The translations under genes were made by a program, and so were the position numbers. The notes beneath the pieces are model-generated. The model was not told where the DNA came from and ran no database searches. It worked only from the letters and a program-made list of their open reading frames with translations. Source: Symsagittifera roscoffensis (Eukaryota > Xenacoelomorpha > Acoela > Convolutidae). Taken from it: a stretch of DNA of 64,000 bases. The stretch is from NCBI RefSeq assembly GCF_963678635.1, contig NC_087071.1, forward strand, positions 17,793,613 to 17,857,612, given 5' to 3'. This document shows positions 53,388 through 62,999 of the stretch, in pieces. Position 1 is the first letter of the stretch, and each line of letters begins with the position of its first letter.

Positions 53388-54810
53388 GCGATGGTCCTGA
53401 GAACGAAACCAGAGGCTAACAAGTGGCTGCACTTGACCCCTCGAAAGCCGCATTAGGCGCGGACGCTTTCGAGCGAGGGCCAGTGAGGATCAGGAAAACC
53501 ATGCCTGCCTGGTGAAAGAGGTATACCGGGCCGAATAGAAGTCAGCCGAGTTCGTAAACAGAGTGTGCCAAGTTACCCTGGAAGCTTTCTGGACACAGAA
53601 TGAAAAGGGAGAAGAAGGCTTTGACCGGACTGACAGCCTGCTGGAAGGGTTAGGAGTCGGATATACCGCGTCCTTCTTGGCGAAAGTTTACCCATCGCTT
53701 TCTCGATACCTGATAAGGGAAATCCTCTAAGCAACCGTAGAAGTATCGATCGTTGAATTACTAACCTTGTTCTCGACGTTTTGAGCGGAGAACTTCGTGA
53801 GAGGACCAGCGATACTGCTCACCGAAGGAGTGCAAAATTTGCGACTAGATGGACTTCTAACGTTAAATGCGATAACACGGAAACTTGGGATGGTTGATGA
53901 ATCTGACACGCTACTCGGAGCAGATGAGGGCTAACGCGAGGAGTTCCGACGTGAAGCGACCCACGGTTTCCTGGAACAAGATAAGAGATCGCCGACATAC
54001 TCTTATCCAATATCTCCTGCAGCAGAATTGCTTTGGAACAGGAGAGGATGAGACCATTAAGAAGAAAGAAGACGTGCGACGTCATACTGGGGACATGCCC
54101 CTACTAACTGATCTGAGCTTGGCTAGGAGGACCGATCCCTTATCATTGATCAGAGGAGCCACGGAGTTCGTGACAGTGATATACGGTCTGGCAGTCACGT
54201 TTGCGTTCCCTGACGTTAAAGTGGAGGCGTACAGGAGGTCGGTGTTGCACCTGAACCTCATATCAGTAGTGGACGGAAGTGCACTTAACTGGTGTGAGCA
54301 ACACGCACCACGAGATTTGATGAGCGAGGACTTGTTATTCGCGAATATATCAGAGCCGGAGATGACCGCAATAAATTTTGATGATCGCTTACGAGACAGG
54401 ATGGGAGAAGTGGATAGAGGGCACATCGAGGTATTCCCGAAGCTATGGAATCTAAGGCCCTACGATAAAACAAAGGCGAAGTCACAAGAGTTCCTCAACT
54501 GACCGCAGCATACCACACATTGAGAGAAGAAACGAATGACTGGGGTGACTACAAGAAACTGCCAGAAGAGATCCCTGAATTCCCTTTGATCAAAACGATG
54601 TTGCTCGGAGTAGACTCCGTAGTACAAACCCCTAGGTTGAGAGCCTTTGAAGCTACTGAAAGGAGGGTAGCGAAATTCTCAGAGATGATGGACCCGTGCT
54701 TCGTGGGCAGAAACGCCGCAGTGCTGCAGTATACGCAGTTTGCCTACACGGATGAAACAAAGAGGAGACGAATCAGCAATACAGCGACTCCGAAGCCTGG
54801 ATGATTTAAC
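53388..54810 (+). pseudogene. Conserved unknown region of C
   Basis: The main frame is 53,885-54,502 (205 codons), followed by 54,520-54,804. Landmarks: MPLLTDLSLARRTDPLSLIR, FVTVIYGLAVTFAFPDVKVE, LHLNLISVVDGSALNWCEQH, INFDDRLRDRMGEVDRGHIE and, later, IKTMLLGVDSVVQTPRLRAF. 53,388-53,884 is broken but retains GVGYTASFLAKVYPS. Homologous blocks lie in F (37,000-38,440) and D (31,300-31,700), so the sequence was under selection before these copies died. No domain is recognised: no transmembrane segments, zinc fingers or catalytic motifs are evident. Confidence 0.55.
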
Positions 54811-57800
54811 GAGGAATGGGCAAAACTAGTTCTAGCGCATATCGTCATGCGAGGCAAGGCTGACTTAAAGGAAGCCTCCCTAATCTTGACGAGTGTGGAA
54901 CCAGAGTTAAAGATGGGCGGAGTACTACAGACTAGAACCATGCTAGCACCCTTCGGCTGTGAAGAAGTCAAGGTAGTTCACGGAGACGAGGAAGATCAGT
55001 CAGCTGGCAGATTAGTTATACCGAAATTTCCAGATGGAGTAAGGGATGAAGAGCAAAGGTCCTCAAGTTCAGGAAAAAATCCAAGACACGACGATGGACA
55101 GGAAGTAATCCGTCGATCGGGAGAACCTATGCAAAAGGATCACGATCAAGTCGAGCAAGAGGACGATAAGGGTTCGACAGGAGGGATGTCCAGCCTGGAC
55201 TTCAATTTCCTCAGCAATTTTGAAAACGGCACGGACACGTTGGAAGCGACGACTGAGCCGGCGGACGAGGGAATTTCCACGCTGGAATCCCCGTCGGTCT
55301 TCATGGAAACGAACCGAAACTTGCGGGAGAGCAACTCTCCGAGCAATTCTAAAAAAACCGAGAAGAAATTTTTAATGGAATCACCAAGGAGAAGAAGAAT
55401 AGAAGGCACTGCCAGAGTACCTCTCGTGGAAACGTTGCCCGAAGAAGATTGGGAAATTCATCATAGAGACCACGAAAAAAGGACGTGGTGCAGTATGAAC
55501 AGAGTAGCCTTCATGGAAGAGGTCTGGAGGTAGTAGTTCAGAGCTACGGGACCCAGTCCAATTTGAAAAAAGGTCTCAAGAGACCACTAATGCGTGAAGT
55601 CCTGGACAAACTCGACGAGTGTGATGGGAGATTGAGCGAGTTACTGATTGACTCGGCCACTGACGAAAGTGAGGCAAACTTTCCTATAAAGATGACGCCA
55701 CAAGAAGACCATGAAGAAGTAGTATATCTGTCAAGAACCCGAAAGGGAACAATGCGATCAAAGATGGTGATTGACAGGATTAATGAAATGGAAATGAAAC
55801 TTGGCAGCAAAGTGACATTGGGGAAAGCTGGAAAAACAAGAGAAATACTCAGCCAATGCGGAGAGAGTATCCTACAAGATTTCAAATCGTCTCCCTTGAA
55901 TCATGGAAACGGAAGCAACATAGGACAGCTAGTTCCAGTGAAATATAACCGACTGAAAGTGTCGGAAACTGTATCGATTGATGAACCCGCCGGTGGATAC
56001 ACGGAGATGTTGGAATACAGAAAATCAGCTAGAGGACACTTGATTGCTTTGAAAAACAAAAGGTCTATGGAGGGTTATCTAGAGACAATGATGCAAGGCA
56101 CAACCCTAAAACAGAAGGCAAACGGGACTCTGATATTTTCTGAAATGCACGCCGAAAACAATCGAGCAATTGGTGATTCTACCATGGAGAGCAGTAGTGG
56201 TACGGTACTTCGAAGTAGAAATGAGAACCACTCCAAAGATACACGCTCTGATAGCGATATCCTATGTGAAACCAGAATTACAACTTAGGTTCGCTTCGCG
56301 CTTGACCGGACTGACACACGGGGAATATGATTCGGAAGAAACAAAAAGATCGAAGGGAGAAAACGTGTTTTTAATGACGAGTATGAGAAATCTGATAACC
56401 CAAGAAGGAGCAGCAGTAGAGTGCGCGAAGTGGAGAGACGCTCTCTTTTCATTCGATTCATGATAGCACAGTTATCAGTGAACGAGCGGAAGCCTTGCTC
56501 TTACTAGTACTTTTGGACATCCATCAGAGTAAGCCGATGCGAGTGAACATGAACGAACCTGTGGAACTGGAAACGATGAAAAAGATTGACGAAATAAGAA
56601 GATTCTCTAACCAGGAGATGAGGCCCACGAAAGAATCTATGGGATCACTGCCGAAGTCCAGTGAATACTGTGGACCGATCAGGAAGAAATCATACAGTTA
56701 CGTATCCGAAATCATGGGGATGGCGTACAACCCTTTCATAAATGAAGATATACGTGATTGCTTCTTTGATTACGAGCAAGCAGTGTTGGTAAGTTTCTGG
56801 ACGTCGAGAATTGCAACAATAAGAGGCGCTGCTAATCAACAGGTTAAGATGGGACTAGTGTTGGAACAAAAGGTGACTGCACCTTCAGTGCCAAAATCTG
56901 ACAACCGAGTGGAATTTGGATTGGGATTCTCGGACGAATTGCTAAGAACTAGTTTAATGGTGGTGTGGGAACAGATGAAACCATCATGGTGTCCAAGTCC
57001 TAAGCCGATTCGATGCGAAACATGACGTACAGAGGGAACTGAATTCAGACTATAACTTGCGTAACTTGCACATCACTTACAACTTGATGATGACAGCCTC
57101 TAAGAGCAACGGAGAAGACAGAGTAGAGTTGCCTGGCTGGGAACCAGAGGACTGGGTTAAACCTGGTAGCTGTCTGGCGTAAGTCTGTGGAGGTCTGGAT
57201 TGCGTAAAGACCCTGGAGAAGAAACTTAAGCAATTGACGATATTGTTTAGGAACATTTTGATGAAAGCGAAAATGGAGACGGAATTGGTTGCAGATTGCC
57301 ATGGAGGAACCGAGGTGAATCTAGTGACTGCACTAGGATTCTACAGCATGTTTAGTTGCTTAGAGTCACTATTGAATCTAGAACAGAAGCATGAGATGGT
57401 CACGACCATCAGTGTAGAAGTGTTTCCGGGAGTTTTGCAAACCGAGCGAAAGTATATTGGTAAGTGGAGAGAAGCGATCGAAGCAGAAATGAACATCCAG
57501 TACAGTGAAATCTATCGTAGACCGCAAGAGCGAGATATTTAGTGGGATCGACACTAGCTCCAATGTGCAAAAGCAGATACCCAGTGCATTTCGTAGCAGT
57601 GGATGTGAATGTTCCAGGACGATCGTGGATCAAAACTTCTCAGTGCCAAAATGCGTAAGACTAGCGAGAATGTCAGAAAAGTCTTACGAGTTACCGTGCA
57701 AAGTTTTCTCAGCAGTTCCAGAGAAAACCAAAGAGGAATTAGAATCGCTGGAAATTGTAATTGGAGGAGCATCATGTCGACACCTGATGAGTTCCCCCTG

Positions 57801-58430
57801 CCATTGCTTCGTACAAACACGGTGGTACTCCGGGCGTAGTAATCTGGTGTTGATTTGGGACTGTGGAGAGCTGCTCTCCATGGGTTCACCAGATTCATCA
57901 CAGCCCATAACGATAGTGATAGTGGGAGTTATGATGGCGATACGATGACTGGAAGCTTATGTAAGAGAGAACAAAAAACAGGAAACGCCTACGAAAGAGC
58001 AATTGCAGAAGTTGGATTGTCTAAAAGATTTAGATCTTTTTGAGACAACGTCCAAAATCTTGAGCATTCCAATGAAAGTGAAAAAGATGTATGCCAAAAG
58101 ACAACTGATGCCATGTTTCAGAGCCAACATGACTGCATGGTTGTACGAGTATGCCATGAAGCATATGTCGAAGCACAGCAGAGTGTACAGTGCGTATCAG
58201 CTGGACATTGGAGTAGGAGCTTTCAAGCGAGCTTTTGTTACTCGTCGGAATGCAGTAACCACCGCAATGAATATGACTTCTAGAAAAAGTGAATGTGACC
58301 GGACATAAAGAGAAGAGATGTTGAAGAAAGACTTGGAAAGAAACGTGATGTTTTGCCTCCACAACAGCTTCTGCCGAAACAGAGAAACTAACGTTGATCC
58401 TCTACCTTGTTGTGAAAAAGAGTAGAAGAG
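54811..58430 (+). pseudogene. Distal coding relic of C, unknown
   Basis: A chain of overlapping frames: 54,847-55,533, 55,485-56,288, 56,170-56,463, 56,495-57,025, 57,234-57,542, 57,505-57,948 and 58,003-58,308. The first is polar and Ser/Glu-rich (SSLDFNFLSNFENGTDTLEA). The second has EVLDKLDECDGRLSELLIDS and VVYLSRTRKGTMRSKMVIDR. The fourth holds SYSYVSEIMGMAYNPFINED. The last has basic KVKKMYAKRQLMPCFRANM. No family recognised, and no copy elsewhere in the window to test conservation. Frames this long suggest one decayed coding region. There is no signal peptide or hydrophobic anchor, so an env-like glycoprotein is not supported. Confidence 0.45.
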
Positions 58431-58805
58431 CAGAAGTGTTGGAGGGTTGCATTTATAAATTTGCATTATGACTTTAGTTAGTGGCTTTAGTGACACTTAC
58501 TATTTATTTAGAAAGGCTTGAGTGGAGAGTATATTAAATTATTCCATCCTGCACGATTGTTTTTAATCAACTAAGACGACTGATCACTTTGTGGTGATAT
58601 GAAGGGCTTGGGTAATCTCTTGAAGGGGGAGATTATTTCATAGTTGCTTTTAACCACCGAGTTCCCTAATTTCAATATTCAGGACCAGTAACAACTAAAT
58701 TTCCGAAGGTAAGAAGCATAGTAGGATAATTTTAGTTTGTTAGTTGGCAGGACCGTCCTGCGTCCCAACACTTCTTAAACCTAGGAGAAAAAGTTTTAAA
58801 AATTT
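58431..58805. other. Non-coding stretch between C and the PLE
   Basis: AT-rich, no gene. A purine run gaagggggaga at 58,622-58,632 resembles the E1 polypurine tract, but what follows (ttatttcatag) is not an LTR start. Confidence 0.45.
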
Positions 58806-58899
58806 TATCATCGTTTAGATTAGTTTATTGTAAAAATCTTGACGATGCACATAGTTGCGAAAACGTTAGAAATTAACTTTTTTGCAAAAGCTTCTTCAA
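58806..58899 (+). repeat. PLE 5' terminal repeat (pLTR-like)
   Basis: tagtttattgtaaaaatc then ttgacgatgcacatagttgc matches 62,455-62,549 (agtttattgcaaaaatc, ctgacgatgcacatagttgc) with scattered differences. Direct repeats at both ends frame the PLE. Confidence 0.8.
58838..58866 (+). ncRNA. Hammerhead-ribozyme-like motif, 5' copy
   Basis: tTGACGAt, gca...tgc (short stem II), GAAAACGT: the arrangement of a hammerhead core (CUGANGA ... GAAA) as found in PLE terminal repeats. The first core base is T instead of C, which would be expected to abolish cleavage. Stems I and III are short and not certain. Confidence 0.5.
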
Positions 58900-59072
58900 G
58901 TTTACTGGTAAATTCGTGATAAACCAAAACGCGAAGAGCTTATAATTCCAAGTGTTTTCCCATTAAAGGGCCAGTATAAAATTTTTAATGATTTTCATCA
59001 ATGTATAGGGAATTTTTATAGTGTTTTTTTATCGATACGTAAAATATGGCCAATTTTATATGAGTTACCGAA

Positions 59073-59588
59073 ATGTTTCATATTGTAGCAGCTAGCTCCC
59101 TGTTCCGAGGCATCAACACCCTTAACACATGCGAGAAAAAGCAATACGAGAGCCTTGTTACAGCAATTCTTGGCCTATCCCTTAATAACAACTTGCTGAA
59201 CCAAAGGAAGAACCTCCGACGATTACTGGAAGACGGTCCACTGAAGGAGAAAAAAGTGGTTGTGTGGCACGACGTGGTGAAAAACACCATTAGCAGCCAC
59301 AGAACAAACAACTATCGCCCAGCCGGTATCGAGGAGCTGACAAGCTATTTGAAGTCGAAGAAGCAGCAGATATTGGCGATCGTTTATTGCAGAAGGGAAG
59401 GAACGCCCGACTTGTTTATTCAGATTCTCGGCACAGGAGTGCTCATTATCCCAGCTACAAAACAGCTACTCTCCAAGAGCAAGCAAAACATCCCGGAGCA
59501 GCTCAAGGAATATTTGAACCAGAGTGCTGAATTGGAGCTGAAATCTCTGCGATTGGTAGTGGCACACAAGAAAGGCTGTCAGAGCTGA
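59073..59588 (+). CDS. PLE accessory ORF1
   Basis: A 171-codon frame, the first ATG after the 5' terminal repeat. Landmarks: CEKKQYESLVTAILGLSLNN, LRRLLEDGPLKEKKVVVWHD (WHD), VVKNTISSHRTNNYRP, ILAIVYCRREGTPDL, and ELELKSLRLVVAHKKGC. Alternating strands and helices with VVVWHD and IVYCRR suggest an alpha/beta fold; WHD..N...SSH..NN could be an active-site cluster like those of hydrolases, but this is inference. Past the stop at 59,586 another phase is rich in Arg and Lys (rrrkaRREQKLKAEE), so the true protein probably had a basic tail and the last part is frameshifted. Role in the element unknown. Confidence 0.6.
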   Translation: MFHIVAASSLFRGINTLNTCEKKQYESLVTAILGLSLNNNLLNQRKNLRRLLEDGPLKEKKVVVWHDVVKNTISSHRTNNYRPAGIEELTSYLKSKKQQILAIVYCRREGTPDLFIQILGTGVLIIPATKQLLSKSKQNIPEQLKEYLNQSAELELKSLRLVVAHKKGCQS

Positions 59589-60064
59589 TTGGCAATATCA
59601 GGGGCAAATAACAGAGACCATCACAGACAAGGAGGAAGGCGAAAGCAAGACGTGAGCAGAAGCTGAAGGCAGAGGAAGTGTCTGCGCTTCAAAGACAGGG
59701 TTGAGAAGAGTGTGATTTGTTTCGCTTTGTGTCTTGTGAGTTTCTTTACTCGTGGCCTGCAAAACAATGAGTACAGTACTTTTGCCTGCTGTTTGTCTCA
59801 GACAAATTTTAAAAAGAAAACTAACTTGGAAAATTGTGTTAGACTATTTAAACGTCTTTAAAAAGTTCAAGTATCTGTACATATACTGAAGTTTCTGAGA
59901 AATTGTCTGAAAAACGATCTAATACCGGACTTCTTGAAGTTTAGGGTCCCCGAGACCGGGTTTTTTTTGCACCAAGCATAGCTGTGCATAATTTTCAATT
60001 GAAACTACTAAGGACTGAAACTTCTAGGGCAAATTAGGATAGGAAAAGGTACGAGGAGATACTA
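59589..60064. other. Spacer between PLE ORF1 and ORF2
   Basis: The first ~110 bp encode a frameshifted basic tail of ORF1. The rest is AT-rich with no gene. Confidence 0.5.
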
Positions 60065-61113
60065 ATGAAAGCAAGATCAAAGGTGCAAAAAATATTTGAC
60101 GAACAGTGGTGGGCATCCATTTTCCGCATCGTTAGGCAAGCTGAGGCAAGCTTAAACACAACATCAGAAAACCATAGAAAAAATTTAGAAAAACTGTCCG
60201 AGAGACAAGATAAACCTCTTGGGAGAAGAAATGAGCGATCAGTTAAGGTACTTGATAATATTGAACTGCCTGAATGGATATATGGAGTACTATCAATGGG
60301 CCCGAAGCATCCCATTAGAGACAAATTTAACGAAACACATTTTTTGGCGGATATCGACCTTTTCCTCTTACAATTGAAAAATCAAAAAACATCTGATGAA
60401 ACGTTATGTAAATTAGAAGCCGCGGCAAAGGCATATGCAAAAAACGTAAGGCAAACCCCAGGAGACAAAGCCGTTGAAAAAACGAGGAAACATCTCAAAG
60501 ATAATGGGTTACTGGCTGTGCCTTTTGATAAGGGTGTTGGTTTTTCATAAGGAGGAAACAAACGTATGAATCAAAGCTGGAGTCCTTGTTGCAATCTGCT
60601 CAGTTTGTGAAAAAAAGATGCAACCACTGATGAGGTGATACTGAAAATTGAGAAGTAATATAACAAAGAATTACTAGCCATGAACAAAAGAGACGAGATA
60701 AGTGACGAGTTATATTCTAAGATGAGGTCAACAGGGGGGCAACCCGCCCGTTTGTACGGTTTAGCTAAGGTACACAAGGATGAGACACCCCTACGAACAG
60801 TACTATCACTTCCAGGCAGCTCGTATGAGAATCTTAACAAAATGCTTCCAAAGTGTTTTGACAACATCGATGAAGCAAATATAGAAACCAATACTAAAGA
60901 GGCTAGAGAAACAATTGAAAACATTGCTCTAGATCCGGATGAAACCATAATATCTCCTGATGTGAAACGTTTGTACACCAACGTTCTTCTGAAGGAGGCA
61001 ATTGAAATTCGCTTAATTCTGGCAAACTTATGGTTGAAAGAGTACGAGTTTGCTCAAAGACAAGAAATTTCGGTGGGAACGGAGGTACAGCAAATTAATG
61101 ACAAAAACGGCTT

Positions 61114-61264
61114 GTGCCCATGTTGCAGCAGGAAAGTCAGATATAGATCAAAGGGGGTTGAATGCGAGTGTTGCCAAAACTAGTATCATCTAAAATTCGA
61201 AAAAATATCCGATGACGTATACACATTAATAACCGAGATAGTCTGGTACTGTGAAAGCTGCTGC
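61114..61264 (+). other. PHD-like zinc finger inside PLE RT
   Basis: CPCCSRKVRYRSKGVECECC, then YHLKFEKISDD and IVWYCESCC. Spacing C-x2-C ... C-x2-C ... H-x2-(C) ... W-x-C-x2-C is that of a PHD finger (Cys4-His-Cys3). The Cys after His is Phe (HLKF), a one-base change, and a TAG at 61,184-61,186 replaces the residue before Tyr, where PHD fingers usually have Trp. It lies between the ILANLWLKEYEFA segment and YVDD. Confidence 0.65.
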
Positions 61265-61854
61265 CGAGCTAAGAACAAGGAGAAGGATACTCTCCAGGTG
61301 AAATTGTTCCTCAGTATGTAGATGACATTGTTAGAACAGTCAGAGGGGAGCCGAGTTGTCTTCTCGATGCCGCCAATTCTCTTCATCCAAATTTGTAGCT
61401 CACTCTAGAGAAAACTAATTCGGAGGGGAACTTGCCGTTCCTCGATTTGAACATAAATGTATCGCAGGGTAGGCGTGTAACTTGCAGTTGGTATCAAAAA
61501 CCAACAATTACAGGGACTATACGCTGCGCCCCAACTCAATATAAGCGTAGTGTTATTCAAGGCACTGTACACAGGGTTGTTAGGAGTACATCTAGCTGGG
61601 AGCAATTTGATAAGGCTATGGAAATTAATAGGGCACAATGGCTGACAAATCAGTACCCTGAAAATTGGTCCGCAAAGGTGGCTTCAGACGCCTTGTGCAA
61701 GATCATCGAGGGTAAGGGCAAGCCCCTGGATAGTGAGAGGTGTTTGTCAGTTCAATCACCAAAGGATGTGAAGCCCCCAATGCTGATGGTGCAATATAGA
61801 GGTGACCAGAGCCAAAATTTTGCTAACAGGTTACGATAATTAACTAACGTTCAA

Positions 61855-62223
61855 GTGGTTTTCACCTCAAGAAAACTAGAATCTTGTTTACCATCACTGA
61901 AATCTGCATTTTCTAATAAACTCAAGTCAAGAGTGGTTTATAAACTGTCATGTAGTGGATGCACTTCCACCTATGTCGGACAAACTGTTCGACATTTGAC
62001 CACTAGAATTGAGGAACATAAGAAAGCAGACTCACCTGTAGGCGTCCACCTTCAGCAATGCCAACTTGAGGGAAATAGCGCAGATCTTAGTTGGGAAATT
62101 ATAGATAGGTCAAACAACCAAACAAAATTGCTAACACTAGAGGCAATACATATCAGGAAAGAGAAACCGGGCTTGAACACGCGCGATGAGTTTAGGAGCA
62201 GAGAGTTAACACTGAAAATTTAG
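61855..62223 (+). pseudogene. GIY-YIG endonuclease domain of PLE
   Basis: VVYKLSCSGCTSTYVGQTVR then HLTTRIEEHKK: the YVG strand, catalytic Arg-containing helix (TRIEEH) and a CSGC Cys pair in front, all characteristic of PLE endonucleases. LLTLEAIHIRKEKPGLNTRD carries the Glu of the fold near the C-terminus. A 122-codon intact frame covers the whole domain, ending at a TAG at 62,221. It would nick target DNA to prime reverse transcription. Confidence 0.85.
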
Positions 62224-62454
62224 TCCCAAAATATTTGGTTTTTTATTCCAAACGTACATGTCTAAATTGAAATTATGACTCAGAAATTTCCGACAAATTA
62301 ATTTACAAAATGTTTAATTAATTTTAGAGGTTAAAAGTTTTTTAATCTTAAGAGTAATTTAGAGGTCAACTGTGATTGGCTAATTTTTTATCATGATGGT
62401 TATGAACCAAATTGTATGTGATTTATTGTGAATAATATTTGTAAATTGATGTTT

Positions 62455-62549
62455 TATCGTCATTAAGGTAAGTTTATTGCAAAAATCCTGACGATGCACA
62501 TAGTTGCGAAAACGTTCGAAATTTACTTTATAGCAAAAATTTCTTCAAT
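62455..62549 (+). repeat. PLE 3' terminal repeat
   Basis: Direct copy of 58,806-58,899. 62,224-62,454, between the ORF2 stop and this repeat, is an AT-rich untranslated region with no gene. Confidence 0.8.
62488..62515 (+). ncRNA. Hammerhead-ribozyme-like motif, 3' copy
   Basis: CTGACGA (62,488-62,494), t, gca...tgc stem, GAAAACGT. The full CUGANGA core and GAAA are present here, unlike the 5' copy. Stem II is only about three base pairs and stems I and III are not clear by eye, so activity is unproven. Confidence 0.55.
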
Positions 62550-62999
62550 GATGATTTTTTCTTCTGAACAAAAACAGTAGTAATATAGTATATAAGTAGT
62601 AGCCCTGTTTTTAGGAATGACCTCGTGGTCTGGGGATACTGAGACCCAGCCATGAGCTCACTATTTTGCGTATAATTCAGCTAATTAGAGCGTTCTGATC
62701 GAAGCCGGAAACAGTAACGTTTTTGTCGACTGGCTGTTAGAATGACCACCAAAAGAACTGGCTTTGGCAGAGACGGTGAAAAGCATGTAGAGCTGTGTTT
62801 AGTCGCTGGCCAGTCGTTTTAGAACCTAGCTTTATTTTCCGTAGATATGTACTTCCGGGCGAATGTTACACTTGTGAAAATATCTAGGTGCGCTTTCTGT
62901 TACGAGGCCTAGCTAACCGAGTATGGGGGGCCACTGGAAAACAAAAAACGGGTAAAACACAAGTAGCAAAACAAAAACCGAAAAAAATTAGAAATATGT
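62550..62999. other. Non-coding stretch
   Basis: No gene. It ends in an A-rich tract (aaaacaaaaaacgggtaaaac) before the diverged repeat. Confidence 0.5.

Larger units (their letters stand above)
47460..58430 (+). mobile_element. C: gypsy-like relic, plus strand, with long 3' coding region
   Basis: Plus-strand order: short protease fragment joined by deletion to integrase, then pol C-terminal extension, macro domain, coiled-coil/SGNH ORF, second SGNH-like block, conserved unknown region, and further broken frames to about 58,426. RT and RNase H are missing. It meets B head-to-head at ~47,458. No LTR is visible, though a purine run gaagggggaga lies at 58,622-58,632. It is the fullest view of the 3' half of this element family in the window. 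Confidence 0.8.
60065..62223 (+). pseudogene. PLE ORF2: reverse transcriptase and GIY-YIG endonuclease
   Basis: Frames 60,065-60,550, 60,680-61,183, 61,432-61,839 and 61,855-62,223. N-terminal PLE features: LSMGPKHPIRDKFNETHFLA and NGLLAVPFDKGVGF. RT: GGQPARLYGLAKVHK, PLRTVLSLPGSSYENLNK and TIISPDVKRLYTNVLLKEAI (first Asp region). The sequence then jumps to LILANLWLKEYEFAQRQE, so the motif-B segment between them is deleted. The zinc finger follows, then YVDDIVRT (61,315-61,326) and LPFLDLNIN. The endonuclease is at 61,855-62,223. ORF2 would reverse-transcribe the element and nick target DNA. In-frame TAG at 61,184, frameshifts near 60,550, 61,300 and 61,840. Confidence 0.88.
58806..62549 (+). 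mobile_element. Penelope-like element (PLE) with GIY-YIG endonuclease
   Basis: Plus-strand order: a ~95-bp terminal repeat with a hammerhead-like motif, accessory ORF1 (59,073-59,588), an ORF2 coding for PLE reverse transcriptase with an embedded PHD-like zinc finger and a C-terminal GIY-YIG endonuclease (60,065-62,223), a short AT-rich tail, and a second copy of the terminal repeat (62,455-62,549). Direct terminal repeats with hammerhead motifs are typical of PLEs. ORF2 is broken by stops, frameshifts and an internal deletion, so it is dead. Confidence 0.88.

Noticed and set aside
54811-58430. Envelope-like gene in C
   Set aside because: No signal peptide, transmembrane anchor, furin-like site or Cys-rich ectodomain is visible in the frames.
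58622-58632. Polypurine tract and 3' LTR of C
   Set aside because: The purine run resembles that of E1, but the following sequence has no TG start or match to the E1 LTR.
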